DNA of 64,000 nt from Terriglobia bacterium (GCA_020073665.1 JAIQEU010000013.1:1-64000); one strand, 5' to 3'; counted from the first letter of the stretch, positions 46,249-59,289 are shown. Notes: generated from the letters alone by a model not told the origin. Translations and numbers: made by a program.

Positions 46249-46746
46249 TCACTTCGGTTGCCGGGGAGGCAACAGCCCGAGTTGCCGCAGCAATCCCAGC
46301 ATGTCGTATTCGTTCCACTCTTCCACAATCTTGCCGCCGACAATGTGGAAGACCGTGATCCCGGTTGCCTCAATGTGCTTGCCGGTGGCGGGCAATCCGT
46401 TACCCTCGCCGGTGTTGGTGCCGCGCCCCGTCCAGCGCACCATGACCATGTCGCCCTCGGCGATCATCTGATCGATCGTGTACTGCCCATCGGGAAACGC
46501 CTGCCGCCAGCCTTTGGCAGATTGCAAATCCTCCGCCAGCCCGGCGGATCGGTTTCCGGCATGGGCGATGAAGTCTTTACTGTGAATCTGGTTGTACACA
46601 TCCCAGTTGTCCTGGTTGAGGGCCACCTCGAACAGCTTCCGCGCGACCGCCCTGTTGGCCTCGATCGGATTGGTTTTGGCGGCCGAGGAGACCGAAAGCA
46701 GCAGGATGAATCCCAAAACGACAGCCAATCTACGACTCTTGCGCAT
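46249..46746 (-). CDS. Exported SnoaL-like protein
   Basis: A 165-residue protein with a signal peptide ('LAVVLGFILLLSVSSAAK') and a SnoaL/ester-cyclase domain: 'NRAVARKLFEVALNQDNWDVYNQI', 'FIAHAGNRSAG', 'GWRQAFPDGQYTIDQMIAEGDMVMVRWTGRGTN' and 'IEATGITVFHIVGGKIVEEWNEYDMLGLLRQLG'. This fold covers cyclases, hydrolases and binding proteins, and the substrate is not inferable. It converges on selD, whose stop is five bases away. Confidence 0.88.
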   Translation of the reverse strand: MRKSRRLAVVLGFILLLSVSSAAKTNPIEANRAVARKLFEVALNQDNWDVYNQIHSKDFIAHAGNRSAGLAEDLQSAKGWRQAFPDGQYTIDQMIAEGDMVMVRWTGRGTNTGEGNGLPATGKHIEATGITVFHIVGGKIVEEWNEYDMLGLLRQLGLLPPRQPK

Positions 46747-46938
46747 GATTGCCTCCCGGAGCGGCGCAGTGCGCCTTACTCATCCCTAGTGTCGGGTCTA
46801 TACCTTGCTATAGGGTCAAGAGGAATCTGCGGGCTGGAAGGCTGCAACACTCTCAGGCTATCGAGCGTTATTGCTGAAATTGACGACTTATCAACAGTCA
46901 CGATTGGGCTAAAACAATTTGGATGCGCCCGCACGCAG

Positions 46939-48783
46939 TTACATTCGTGATTTCAACAATCGCCTCGTCGCTTCGCAGTCGTTGTTCGGTTTCAGATCGT
47001 CGCTGCTCAGTGATTCGTAGCACTGCGGAAAATCGTCGTCCTTGTCGTTCCGGGGAGGACGCGCATATTGAAGGGCGGTTTTCCCGCTCTTATCACGCGC
47101 ATTGACGTTTGCACCCTTGTCCAGCAGGAGCCTGACTTTGGAGACATGCCCCTTCTCTGCGGCGGCCATCAATGCCGTCTGTCCGTCCTCATCGGCGGCA
47201 TTTACGTCGGCACCAGCATCGATCAATTCCTGAAGGAACGACGCGTCGTCATGGTTCGGTTGACCAGCAGCCACGATCAGAGGTGTTGTCCCTGTCTTTG
47301 AGCGTGCGTTCGGAGCTGCACCCCGAGCGAGTAGCTCTTTCGTTATAACGTGCGAGGAGACGCCCCAAGGCTCCCTATAGATGAAGCCTTCAGCGGAGAT
47401 CAACGGAGTCCGGCCATCCGAATTTGCCAAGTTCGGGTTCGCACCCGACTCGAGTAGAAGTTTCGTTATCTGCGCGCCTTCGGGAAAGCCCCGCCCCGCC
47501 GCCATTATGAGGGGGCTATTCCCGCGCTCGGTGATGCTGGCGTGCTTTGAAAGGAGCAGCTTCACGACCTCGACGTTGTCCTTGTCAATCGCTTCCAAGA
47601 GCGGTGTCCGACCCACTTGATCGGTCGCCTCAATGTCAGCACCAGCTGCCAAGAGCATGTTCACTAACTCAGCATCGGCAGTTCGAGCGGCGGCGATAAG
47701 GGGAGTAACGCCCTGCCAGTCAGCAATATTGACCTGTGCTTTCTTGTCCAGAAGGAACTGGATCATCTCGCGGCGGGATTGCCAGTTAGGTCGAAGGACG
47801 ATGTGGGCAACGGCGTTAAAGAGCGCAGTCGAACCGTCGGATGACACCGCATTCGGATTCGCCCCCGCAGCAACGAGCGCGGTAGCGATCTTCGACCTTC
47901 CCATAGCACATGCGTCCATCAACGCCGTTGTGGCCTCTTCGTCTGGTACATCCGGCTTCGCACCGTGATCCAATAAGTATTGCACCATCTCTGTGCGTCC
48001 CATCACGACAGCGATCCGAAGAGCGGACGTGTGATCCGCATCCGTACCGTTTACATCCGCACCTGCTTGGACGAGTTTGGCCGCCGTTTCTTCGTCGTTC
48101 TTCAGCACGGCTTCGATCAGCGGTGTCCGGCCGCGTTGAATGGACTGCGCAAAAGCATCGTCCTTTAACGCCTTCACCTTCCGTAGCTTTTCATCGAACA
48201 CGTGTGCGGTGGAGTCATCGCTCTCAGAGTTGTGCTGTTTCCCGTACCCCCGATGAACGTCAGCCGCGTTGCGATAGGCGGACATGAGAATGTATCGCAA
48301 GGCCCCGGGTCGCCATTGCTCCAAGCCAATCGGCAGCGCGGCTGCCGCCTCTGCTTCCCTTACAGCTTGATCCGCAGCGAGGCGTCGATCCTCTTCGTTC
48401 GAGAATCGCTCAAGGCCGAAAGCCTCGCACCCGATTATGTCTAGGCCTTGGCCGAGGAGGCGTTGTGCCCGCTCAAAGTGGTACTGTCCCGGACGCACTT
48501 GATGAAGGTACGCCTCTGTAGCACGACAGTCGAACGGCACAACGTGCTCAGGCAAGTCCCTCGGAACCAAGGTCGGCCCTTGATGCTGATCGTCAAGAAA
48601 GACCGGAGGGGCAGCCAGCTTGTCCTTAATGGATTTGTCAGTGTCCGAAGAAGCCGCCTGCCCGAACGACAACGATGACACCATGAACAATAACGCGAGA
48701 AGAGCAAAACCCCTCGCTAAGAGGTGATGTTCGGTTCTGCATGTTGTGTCGGTCTCACCTGAAGCAATAACGCAATGTTTCAC
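46939..48783 (-). CDS. Exported ankyrin-repeat protein
   Basis: The 614-residue product (GTG start) has a hydrophobic segment near residues 25-40 ('ARGFALLALLFMVSSLSFGQA') consistent with a signal peptide after a long leader, a helical region of about 150 residues, then ten or so ankyrin repeats (about 215-580) with repeated 'G-x-TPL-x-x-A' cores. Ankyrin arrays bind proteins; the target is unknown. Base composition is visibly less GC-rich than neighbouring genes, hinting at separate ancestry. Positions 46747-46938 upstream of selD's neighbour contain no recognisable feature. Confidence 0.85.
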   Translation of the reverse strand: MKHCVIASGETDTTCRTEHHLLARGFALLALLFMVSSLSFGQAASSDTDKSIKDKLAAPPVFLDDQHQGPTLVPRDLPEHVVPFDCRATEAYLHQVRPGQYHFERAQRLLGQGLDIIGCEAFGLERFSNEEDRRLAADQAVREAEAAAALPIGLEQWRPGALRYILMSAYRNAADVHRGYGKQHNSESDDSTAHVFDEKLRKVKALKDDAFAQSIQRGRTPLIEAVLKNDEETAAKLVQAGADVNGTDADHTSALRIAVVMGRTEMVQYLLDHGAKPDVPDEEATTALMDACAMGRSKIATALVAAGANPNAVSSDGSTALFNAVAHIVLRPNWQSRREMIQFLLDKKAQVNIADWQGVTPLIAAARTADAELVNMLLAAGADIEATDQVGRTPLLEAIDKDNVEVVKLLLSKHASITERGNSPLIMAAGRGFPEGAQITKLLLESGANPNLANSDGRTPLISAEGFIYREPWGVSSHVITKELLARGAAPNARSKTGTTPLIVAAGQPNHDDASFLQELIDAGADVNAADEDGQTALMAAAEKGHVSKVRLLLDKGANVNARDKSGKTALQYARPPRNDKDDDFPQCYESLSSDDLKPNNDCEATRRLLKSRM

Positions 48784-48887
48784 ACCTGCAATTTACGCCG
48801 AAGGAGCGGCCAATTCCAGACAACTCTCAATATCAGGCGTTTACACCAACTCTCCCGAGCGGCCCTTGACGAGGTAGCTTGCGGTGC

Positions 48888-49331
48888 CTAGCTGGCCTTG
48901 ACCTTCAGAGCCTGTTTGGGGGCCGCCCGTTTGCGGGAGGGACGCATTCTCGTCTGGATCTCCCGCAGCGCCTTCTCCAGTTCATCCCGGATTTCGACCA
49001 GCGAGCGAATCTGCTCATTCATCGCGGTCAATTTTTGCACCCCGAGTTGCGCGACTTCCCGGAGGCACTCGTGGGAGCCGCGAGGGTAAGGAGAACGCCC
49101 CGTGCCGTCGCTGGGGAGAGCATAGAGTTCGAGCACCCGGCGCGTCTCTCGCAGGGTGAAGCCGAACCGCTGCAGGCGTTTGATCGTCTGGACGATTTCC
49201 AGATCACTCTCTTGGTACTGGCGATACCCCGCAGCCGTCCTGCGCGGCACGGGCAGCAGGTGGCGTCGCTCGTAATAACGCACCGTTTGCACACTTACAC
49301 CCGCCTGCTTTGCCAGTTCACCGATTCTCAT
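48888..49331 (-). CDS. MerR-family transcriptional regulator
   Basis: A 147-residue regulator: 'MRIGELAKQAGVSVQTVRYYERRHLLP' is the MerR helix-turn-helix and wing, followed by 'RTAAGYRQYQESDLEIVQTIKRLQRFGFTLRETRRVL' and a long dimerisation coil. The effector region has one Cys ('SHECLREV') rather than the paired cysteines of metal sensors. It is divergent from the aldo-keto reductase, with 166 bp between, and may control it. Confidence 0.92.
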   Translation of the reverse strand: MRIGELAKQAGVSVQTVRYYERRHLLPVPRRTAAGYRQYQESDLEIVQTIKRLQRFGFTLRETRRVLELYALPSDGTGRSPYPRGSHECLREVAQLGVQKLTAMNEQIRSLVEIRDELEKALREIQTRMRPSRKRAAPKQALKVKAS

Positions 49332-49497
49332 GCCTGAATTCTATGGCCGCCACCCTGCAAAACCCAGCGAAAATCAGGTCCCACAAACTTCAACCCCGCG
49401 TTGTTTTCCGCATCTATATAGCTGTTCGCCTTAACCGTCTTCTCATTCACTGGTGCACGCACCCTAACCCAGGACCATGTTTCTGAGAGGATCATCC

Positions 49498-50487
49498 ATG
49501 GAATCACGCACACTCGGCCGCTCCGGCCTTACTGTCTCCGCCCTTGGCCTCGGCTGTATGGGCATGTCGGAATTTTACGGTGGACGCGACGACAACGAAT
49601 CCGTCGCCACCATCCACCGTGCTCTGGAACTGGGAATCAGCTTCCTCGACACCGCCGACGTCTACGGACCGAACAAGAACGAAGAACTAGTGGGGAAGGC
49701 AATCAAAGAAAAACGTGACCAGATTGTTCTCGCTACGAAGTTTGGCATCGTCCGCGACCCGAACAATCCCCAGGTGCGCGGTGTAAACGGCAAACCCGAG
49801 TATGTGCGCTCGGCCTGCGAAGCCAGCTTGCGTCGCCTGGGAACCGACCACATCGATCTCTACTACCAGCACCGTGTCGACCCCAATACTCCGATTGAAG
49901 AAACTGTCGGGGCGATGGCGGAGCTGGTCAAGTCAGGCAAAGTCCGCTACCTCGGACTTTCCGAAGCCAGCGCAAAGACCCTGCGGCGCGCAGCCAAGGT
50001 CCATCCCATCGCCGCCCTGCAAACCGAATACTCGCTCTGGACGCGTGATCCGGAAGATGAAATCCTGGCGACCTGCCGGGAACTGGGCATCGGCTTCGTG
50101 GCCTATAGCCCGCTCGGCCGCGGCTTCCTGACGGGCCGGTTCAGAAAGTTGGAGGATCTTCCCGCCGACGATTACCGCCGTATGTCGCCGCGCTTCCAGG
50201 GAGAGAACTTCCAGAAGAACCTCGACCTGGTGAAGAAGGTGGAAGAGATAGCCAGTGAAAAAGGCTGTAAGCCGTCGCAACTGGCGCTGGCCTGGGTGCT
50301 GGCTCAGGGCAAAGACATCGTCCCCATCCCGGGAACCAAGCGCCGCAAGTATCTCGAGGAGAACGCCGGCTCGCTCGACGTTCACTTGTCGCCTCAAGAC
50401 CTGAAGCGCATCGACCAGGTTTCGCCCCGCGGCGTCACTGCCGGGGAGCGCTACCCCGAACACATGATGCAACTCGTAAACCAATGA
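49498..50487 (+). CDS. Aldo/keto reductase
   Basis: A 329-residue TIM-barrel oxidoreductase from the ATG at 49498 (GAGAGGA upstream). '[25 protein letters not shown]', '[13 protein letters not shown]' (catalytic Asp, Tyr), 'VLATKFGI' (Lys) and '[22 protein letters not shown]' (His) match the family that reduces aldehydes with NADPH. It resembles the AKR13/YakC type found next to MerR regulators. It ends at a bidirectional terminator. Confidence 0.94.
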   Translation: MESRTLGRSGLTVSALGLGCMGMSEFYGGRDDNESVATIHRALELGISFLDTADVYGPNKNEELVGKAIKEKRDQIVLATKFGIVRDPNNPQVRGVNGKPEYVRSACEASLRRLGTDHIDLYYQHRVDPNTPIEETVGAMAELVKSGKVRYLGLSEASAKTLRRAAKVHPIAALQTEYSLWTRDPEDEILATCRELGIGFVAYSPLGRGFLTGRFRKLEDLPADDYRRMSPRFQGENFQKNLDLVKKVEEIASEKGCKPSQLALAWVLAQGKDIVPIPGTKRRKYLEENAGSLDVHLSPQDLKRIDQVSPRGVTAGERYPEHMMQLVNQ

Positions 50488-50507
50488 CCAGCGGAAGCAA
50501 ATTAAAA

Positions 50508-50527
50508 GGGCGGCCCGAAGGCCGCCC
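50508..50527. terminator. Bidirectional terminator between the aldo-keto reductase and ftsH
   Basis: An 8-bp stem GGGCGGCC/GGCCGCCC with loop CGAA. The minus strand continues TTTTAATTT; the plus strand TGATTTCC. It serves two convergent genes. Confidence 0.88.
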
Positions 50528-50553
50528 TGATTTCCTAGCCACTAGCTATGCTC

Positions 50554-52455
<1,902 letters not shown>

Positions 52456-52716
52456 CAAAAACTCCTGTAGGCCCTGCTTGCTAACACCGAAGCTACTTAT
52501 CCACTCGTTATAGATGCTCTGCGGCGCACAATGGCGCTGTTTTCTTGCGGCGTGCAGGACGCGCTGGACGGATGGCTGGGCCCAGTTTGGCACAAAGTGC
52601 CGCGCCAGCCAGCGGATACCGAGACCGACAACACTAATCCCCGGGCCCCTGCGTCTCCCATTTTACCTGTTTCTGGAGCCTTCCCCCGGTCAAAATTGTG
52701 ATCGCCCAGGGGTAAC

Positions 52717-53274
52717 TTAAGTGACCGGGAGGGGACGGTTTGCGGCCGCAATATGAGGCAGGTTCCGCCCCGTTTGCTCGACCGACCCCAAGCCATAGCC
52801 AACCAGGAACGCCTCGTCCACCAGGAACCCGAAATAATCAGGCTGCAACTGCACCCGGCGCGCCGACTGTCGGTCCAGCAGCGTTGCCAGCTTTACCGAG
52901 GCGGCTCCGCGCCCGCGCAAGTCGCTCATCAGGAACTCGGTGGTCACTCCTGAATGCACCACCCCCTCCACCAGCAACACATGCTGGCCGCTGATATCGG
53001 GCTCATGGCTGAAAAAGATCTCCAACACATCCCCTGGACCATTCCCCGGCTGCTTGCGGTATTTGGGCTTGATGAACTGGCAGATGACCGGGACTTCCAA
53101 GGCGCGAACCAAGTCGGCCATGAAGATGAAGCCATTTTCCAGCAGCGCCAGGGCGTGGATGGTCTGCCCGCGATAATCATCGGAAATCTGCCGGGCGATC
53201 TCCCGAACGCGCTTCTGGATCTGCTCTGCCGGGATGACGATGCGTAACTTCTCCGCTTCGGAAGTCGGGTTCAT
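52717..53274 (-). CDS. hpt: Hypoxanthine phosphoribosyltransferase (divergent PRPP motif)
   Basis: A 185-residue PRTase of the HPRT type: 'IPAEQIQKRVREIARQI', 'ALLENGFIFMADLVRAL' and the C-terminal 'PDYFGFLVDEAFLVGYGL' are characteristic. The PRPP-binding motif, usually 'VEDI-x-DTG-x-T', reads 'LVEGVVHSGVT': the second and fifth acidic positions are Gly and His. Activity may be altered. The ATG at 53274 fits homologue length; a GTG at 53310 begins three bases after the tilS stop and is also possible, implying tight coupling. Purine salvage is the inferred role. Confidence 0.88.
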   Translation of the reverse strand: MNPTSEAEKLRIVIPAEQIQKRVREIARQISDDYRGQTIHALALLENGFIFMADLVRALEVPVICQFIKPKYRKQPGNGPGDVLEIFFSHEPDISGQHVLLVEGVVHSGVTTEFLMSDLRGRGAASVKLATLLDRQSARRVQLQPDYFGFLVDEAFLVGYGLGSVEQTGRNLPHIAAANRPLPVT

Positions 53275-53313
53275 TGCGTGGCGCGCCTCCCTTTTCCGCT
53301 TGCTGCTCACACG

Positions 53314-54795
53314 CTAGAGCGTGGTCTCACCAATCGCTAATACTGCTTTCGCCCCATCCTTCGGCCGGAACCGATCTGGCGCCGCAAAACCGCGTACCCA
53401 CACCACTTCGGCTCCGCTCACCATCACCGGCCAGGACTTCCGCTCCGGACCACGCACGTGCCGCTCCTGCAATAGCTCCTTGATCTTCTTGGGAGCCTTG
53501 CTGTGCGCCGGCCAGAAACGATCCCCAGCACGCCAGTTCCGGACCAGGAGCGTGCTGGCCAGCAGCGCTCCGTCGAACAAGTGCTCGGGATTATACCCCG
53601 CGCCCCCGCCCGGCGGGACGACCACCGCCTCAAAGCGACTCCCGGTTTCGTCAACCTCGACGTGTCCGGGGATGGGCAGACGGTATTCGTAGTTGGGATT
53701 CGCTTCCGCGGCAGGGGGGGCAAGTTCAAAACGAAGCTCGCCCTGGCCACGCGTCACGATCCAACCGTCGGGCAGGACCGCTGATTTAGCGCCTCCCGGC
53801 TGGGCTGAACCCAATTGCAGGATTTCCTCCACATGCCGGAATTCCAGGTGCAGTCCGAGCGCGACCCCGGCCGCTCGAACCACCCGCCGTTGCAGAGCCA
53901 AAGGCAGCTTAGCCAGTCCAGACAGGTTCACTGTAGCGCCGGCGTCCCGTCGGCTGTCGGGGCGGCGACCCGCCGCCCCACTCCACACTTCCGGCAAAAC
54001 CCGGGCAACCTCACCATCCCAATATTCTTCTTCGACCCGCGCAATCTCTGCTGCCTCAGCCAGGGCTTCCCGCACCGCCGGGTTCAAATGCCGCTCCAGG
54101 CGCGGCAAAATTCCATGCCGCACCCGGTTGCGAGTATGACGCAAGTCCCGATTGCTCGAATCCTCGCGCCAACCCTGACCCAGTGCGAGAAGATAGGTTT
54201 CAAGGTCAGTGCGCCGAGTCCCGAGCAGCGGGCGAATAATGCAGGCACCTTCCAATGCTGGTTCTTGCCGACGACGGACGACCGACGACTGATGACTGGC
54301 AGGCAACTGCGGATAAATTCCCGCCAACCCGCGAGTGCCCGCCCCCCGAACCAATCGCATCAGCACCGTTTCTGCCTGGTCATCAAGAGTGTGGGCGGTG
54401 GCGATGCGGTTCAACCCGCCTTGTTGCAACAGACCCTTGAAGTATCGGTAGCGCAGCGATCGAGCGGCCGCCTCCACACTCAAATGCTTCTCCGCAGCGC
54501 GCGCTTTCACATCGCCAGATCCACAGTGACACTCCAGCTTGTGCCGCCGCGCCAACTCTTTCACAAACTGCTCATCCCCATCGGCCTCGGCCCCACGCAA
54601 CTGGTGATTGAAGTGAACCACCGATAAGACGATGCCAAGTTCGCCGCTCAGCTCCAGCAGGAGCCGCAGCAACGCGACCGAGTCTGCTCCGCCGGAAACG
54701 GCCACTCCGACCCGGTTCCCCGGCTTCACCAGTTGCTGCCGGCGGACAGATTCCAGGACTTTCTGGGCCAGTTCGTGCACGCGTCCATGGTACAT
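53314..54795 (-). CDS. tilS: tRNA(Ile)-lysidine synthase
   Basis: TilS converts C34 of tRNA-Ile(CAU) to lysidine so that it reads AUA. The 493-residue protein from the ATG at 54795 has the PP-loop 'VGVAVSGGADSVALLRLLL', 'VVHFNHQLRG' and 'TAHTLDDQAETVLMRL'. Two stretches interrupt it: residues about 166-176 ('QSSVVRRRQ') from a heptad array and about 269-286 from a hairpin repeat. An upstream open frame of 59 codons also contains repeat sequence ('TAGEGARATR') and would overlap the neighbouring gene, so I treat it as untranslated. First gene of tilS-hpt-ftsH. Confidence 0.95.
   Translation of the reverse strand: MYHGRVHELAQKVLESVRRQQLVKPGNRVGVAVSGGADSVALLRLLLELSGELGIVLSVVHFNHQLRGAEADGDEQFVKELARRHKLECHCGSGDVKARAAEKHLSVEAAARSLRYRYFKGLLQQGGLNRIATAHTLDDQAETVLMRLVRGAGTRGLAGIYPQLPASHQSSVVRRRQEPALEGACIIRPLLGTRRTDLETYLLALGQGWREDSSNRDLRHTRNRVRHGILPRLERHLNPAVREALAEAAEIARVEEEYWDGEVARVLPEVWSGAAGRRPDSRRDAGATVNLSGLAKLPLALQRRVVRAAGVALGLHLEFRHVEEILQLGSAQPGGAKSAVLPDGWIVTRGQGELRFELAPPAAEANPNYEYRLPIPGHVEVDETGSRFEAVVVPPGGGAGYNPEHLFDGALLASTLLVRNWRAGDRFWPAHSKAPKKIKELLQERHVRGPERKSWPVMVSGAEVVWVRGFAAPDRFRPKDGAKAVLAIGETTL
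53938..53990. repeat. Hairpin repeat inside tilS
   Basis: GGCGTCCCGTCGGCTGTCGG and GGCGGCGACCCGCCGCCCC...CCACAC form the GTGTGG-hairpin type joined to a GACAGCCGAC half. It keeps the tilS frame. Confidence 0.75.
54268..54299. repeat. Heptad array (CGACTGA unit) inside tilS
   Basis: CGACGGA, CGACCGA, CGACTGA and TGACTGG in tandem. On the minus strand it encodes nearly the same peptide as the array at the accD 3' end, in the same phase. Confidence 0.85.
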
Positions 54796-54910
54796 CTGGG
54801 TCCGTGTGGCGCGGGCGCCCTCGCCCGCGGTCCCGGGGAAGGAGCGAGGGTATCGTAGCCTCTGCGTCCTCTGTGCCCTCTGTGGGCAAAGATTTTCTTT
54901 TGGGCGGTTT

Positions 54911-55753
54911 TCAGGATTTTCCCAGCATCCGATTGACTTCCGCATGAGAAGGCGCGCCTTCCAACGCGACATACGTCCCCGATGCCCTTAGTTCGGCGGC
55001 CATTTTGCGCACCAGCCCCAGGGTCGCGCGCATGGGCGCCGAGCCCAGGCTCACTCGGGCCACGCCCAGCTTTTCCAGTTCGGCCACCGAAGGAAATCCC
55101 GGCCCTGCCAGGATGTTCAGCGGGCACTGCACGTCCGCCGCCAGCCGCCGGATGGTCTCCGCATCCCTCAATCCCGGGGCAAACACGCATTCCGCGCCGG
55201 CATCGCGGAACGCCAGCAGCCGCCGCAGAGTCTCCTCATAACGTTTCTCGTCCGTCCCCACCTGCGACAAATAGACATCGGTACGCGCGTTCACCACCAG
55301 CAGCACGCCGCATTTCACCGCCATCTCGCGTACGGCGTGAATCTTCTCCAACTGTAAGGTCAGATCGGCCAGAGGGTGCGCTGGATCGTCAGTGCCATCC
55401 TCCAGATTCATACCCACGGCGCCGGCCTCAATCACACCCCTCGCCGTCTGCACCGCGTCTTCTGGTCGTGGTCCGTATCCCGCCTCCACGTCAGCCGTGA
55501 CCGGCACCTTCACCGCCCGCGCAATCCTTCCCACTCGCGCCAGCATTTCGTCGCGTGAGATTTTCTCGCCATCCGGATACCCCAGCGTAAACGCTACCCC
55601 CGCGCTGGTGGTGGCAATCGCGCCAAATCCGGCCTCTTCAAAAACCCGCGCACTCGCCACATCCCAAGCATTCGGCAGCAGCAGTATGCCGGGGCCGCGA
55701 TGCATCGCCCGGAACGCAATGGCCTTGGCTTTTTGATCGAGAGCTTGCGTCAT
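54911..55753 (-). CDS. Isocitrate lyase/PEP mutase family protein
   Basis: A 280-residue TIM-barrel protein of the PEP mutase/oxaloacetate-decarboxylase-like type: 'LLLPNAWDVASARVFEEAGF', 'ATTSAGVAFTLGYPDGE', 'PVTADVEAGYGPRPEDA' (metal-binding Asp, Glu), 'GMNLEDGT' and 'VVNARTDVYL'. It lacks the isocitrate lyase 'KKCGH' motif. Members cleave or form C-C or C-P bonds next to carboxylates; the substrate is not inferable. It lies upstream of tilS on the same strand, with repeat elements between them. Confidence 0.93.
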   Translation of the reverse strand: MTQALDQKAKAIAFRAMHRGPGILLLPNAWDVASARVFEEAGFGAIATTSAGVAFTLGYPDGEKISRDEMLARVGRIARAVKVPVTADVEAGYGPRPEDAVQTARGVIEAGAVGMNLEDGTDDPAHPLADLTLQLEKIHAVREMAVKCGVLLVVNARTDVYLSQVGTDEKRYEETLRRLLAFRDAGAECVFAPGLRDAETIRRLAADVQCPLNILAGPGFPSVAELEKLGVARVSLGSAPMRATLGLVRKMAAELRASGTYVALEGAPSHAEVNRMLGKS

Positions 55754-55776
55754 TGGTTTTTCCTGCTCGGTACTCG

Positions 55777-56178
55777 TTACCGGCTATTCGGCACTTTCTT
55801 CTTCATTTTTTCCAAAAACTTCCCCACCCTCACGACAGCGCGGGTCACCGTACCCCGACCGATCTCCTGCACATCATCGCGCGCGCTGACCAGCAGCACA
55901 TAGAACTTGCCGTCAAACGACTCCAGCACCGCCTCCGCCTGGACCCGCGCCCCAATCCCGCTGGCGGCACGATGCTCAATGTTGATCGCGGTCCCCACGG
56001 TAATCTCGTCGCCTTCGCAATAGGGTTGCAGCGCATGAAATGCTGCGGTCTCCATCAGCCGAATCATGTCGGGTGTGGAATACACCGGCGGCAACTCGGG
56101 ATGATGCGCCGTCAGGGTGTGCTCGAACGCCACCGTTTCCTCAGCCAAGCTGCGGGCGCCATTGGGTACGGGTTTCAC
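55777..56178 (-). CDS. Hotdog-fold thioesterase (FlK-like)
   Basis: A 133-residue hotdog protein resembling fluoroacetyl-CoA thioesterase FlK and relatives: 'VYSTPDMIRLMETAAFHALQPY', 'GTAINIEHRAASGIGARVQAEAVLESFDG' and 'GRGTVTRAVVRVGKFLEKM' match the family's central helix and strands. Acyl-CoA hydrolysis is inferred. The last residues ('VPNSR') and the TAA come from a heptad array. It is upstream of the PEP mutase-like gene. Confidence 0.88.
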   Translation of the reverse strand: MKPVPNGARSLAEETVAFEHTLTAHHPELPPVYSTPDMIRLMETAAFHALQPYCEGDEITVGTAINIEHRAASGIGARVQAEAVLESFDGKFYVLLVSARDDVQEIGRGTVTRAVVRVGKFLEKMKKKVPNSR

Positions 56179-56245
56179 TCTTAAGGGCCTCCCCTTACAA
56201 AGAACAATTGCATGATTCTATCGAACCTAGGCGTGCGGCTGGGCA

Positions 56246-56280
56246 CAAACAAAAGAGCCACCAACATGCGTTAGTGGCTC
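56246..56280 (-). terminator. Rho-independent terminator of the CADD-like gene
   Basis: On the minus strand an 11-bp stem GAGCCACTAAC/GTTGGTGGCTC (one G-T pair), loop GCAT, followed by TTTTGTTTG. It lies 50 bp after the gene's stop codon; a CAATCTG/AAATCTA heptad array (56296-56328) lies between. Confidence 0.92.
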
Positions 56281-56330
56281 CCGTAACCCGGTCAATTCTG
56301 CAATCTGAAATCTACAATCTGCAATTCCCT

Positions 56331-57032
56331 CTACGCCGCTCGCGCCATCCGCTGCTGCTCGATGCCGTCGAGCGCCTGCCACAGCGTCTTGGCTGCAGCC
56401 TCACCCGACTCCAGCGCCTTCTCCGCCGCCAGCGGATTCGATTCCAGCCGCTTGCCCAGCTGCTGCCGCCACACGCGCGAGTGGTACACATCCGCGGTCA
56501 TGTGCAGGGTGAAGTATCCCCGGGTCTTTTCGTCGGCCCCGTACATCTGTTCGAGCCCGCGCGCCTTCTCCTGCGCCACCCGCGGCACCTGCGACTCGTA
56601 GGCATAGAACGCGGCCAGCGCCTCTTCGGGCGCGCCTTGCTGGGCGACGCGGTGAAAGAACTTCAACAGCTGCTGGATAGCGGGCAGCGGCTTGTGCCCT
56701 CCCAAATTGCGGCTCGCGCCCATGCCCTCGGCAAAATCCAGCCACAACTCCGAGTGCGCCGGCGCCGGCTCCCCATACAGGTCTTCGCCGCCCTTCTCGT
56801 CGCTCATGTTGGCCAGCACCGCACGCCGCAGGTCGCCTTCTTCCAGGCGAATCCCCAGTTGTGCCAGGTAAGTCGGAAACGCTTCTACGTGATGATAGTA
56901 GTGCTGCGCGTATTCCTGCAGGTCCTGGCGCGTCAGCTCACCCGCGGCCCAGGCTTTATAAAAGGGATGACAAAGCAGATCGTACTTGGCGATGCGCGAG
57001 TCCAGTTGCTGGAAGAATTCCTTGGTGGTCAT
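56331..57032 (-). CDS. CADD-family protein (self-sacrificing pABA synthase type)
   Basis: A 233-residue helical-bundle protein of the TENA/PqqC-like fold that matches the chlamydial CADD family ('HPFYKAWAAGELTRQDLQEYAQHYYHHVEAFPTYLAQLG' split across the first helices). CADD makes p-aminobenzoate for folate from its own Tyr side chain at a metal centre. Known functional residues have counterparts here: Tyr25 (Tyr27 in CADD), Glu79, Glu146, Lys156, and His177-x3-Asp181-x2-His184; the last five keep CADD's spacing. A short insert precedes His93. The window also contains folC. Strong terminator after it. Confidence 0.85.
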   Translation of the reverse strand: MTTKEFFQQLDSRIAKYDLLCHPFYKAWAAGELTRQDLQEYAQHYYHHVEAFPTYLAQLGIRLEEGDLRRAVLANMSDEKGGEDLYGEPAPAHSELWLDFAEGMGASRNLGGHKPLPAIQQLLKFFHRVAQQGAPEEALAAFYAYESQVPRVAQEKARGLEQMYGADEKTRGYFTLHMTADVYHSRVWRQQLGKRLESNPLAAEKALESGEAAAKTLWQALDGIEQQRMARAA

Positions 57033-57204
57033 ATGAACTCCTGTGAGGGAAATGAAGCACTACTATAAGGGGACACGCAACCCCTGACAAGTAACTTGGC
57101 CATTGCGTCCAGCGCCCCCGTTCGCCCCGCCTCCGGCCCCAAGTTGCTAGAATGGAACACAGTGCGTACCGGCCTTCCGCCGGACGTGTGGGGCGCCGCA
57201 ATCC

Positions 57205-59289
<2,085 letters not shown>

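Noticed and set aside
48888-49331. The MerR-family gene as HspR for the hsp20 operator
   Set aside because: Its helix-turn-helix and coil resemble ordinary MerR effector-type regulators, and it lacks the HspR-like C-terminal tail; it more likely acts on the divergent aldo-keto reductase.
54796-54972. A 59-residue N-terminal extension of TilS
   Set aside because: It consists largely of 8-bp and hairpin repeat sequence, overlaps the end of the upstream gene, and homology begins just after the ATG at 54795.
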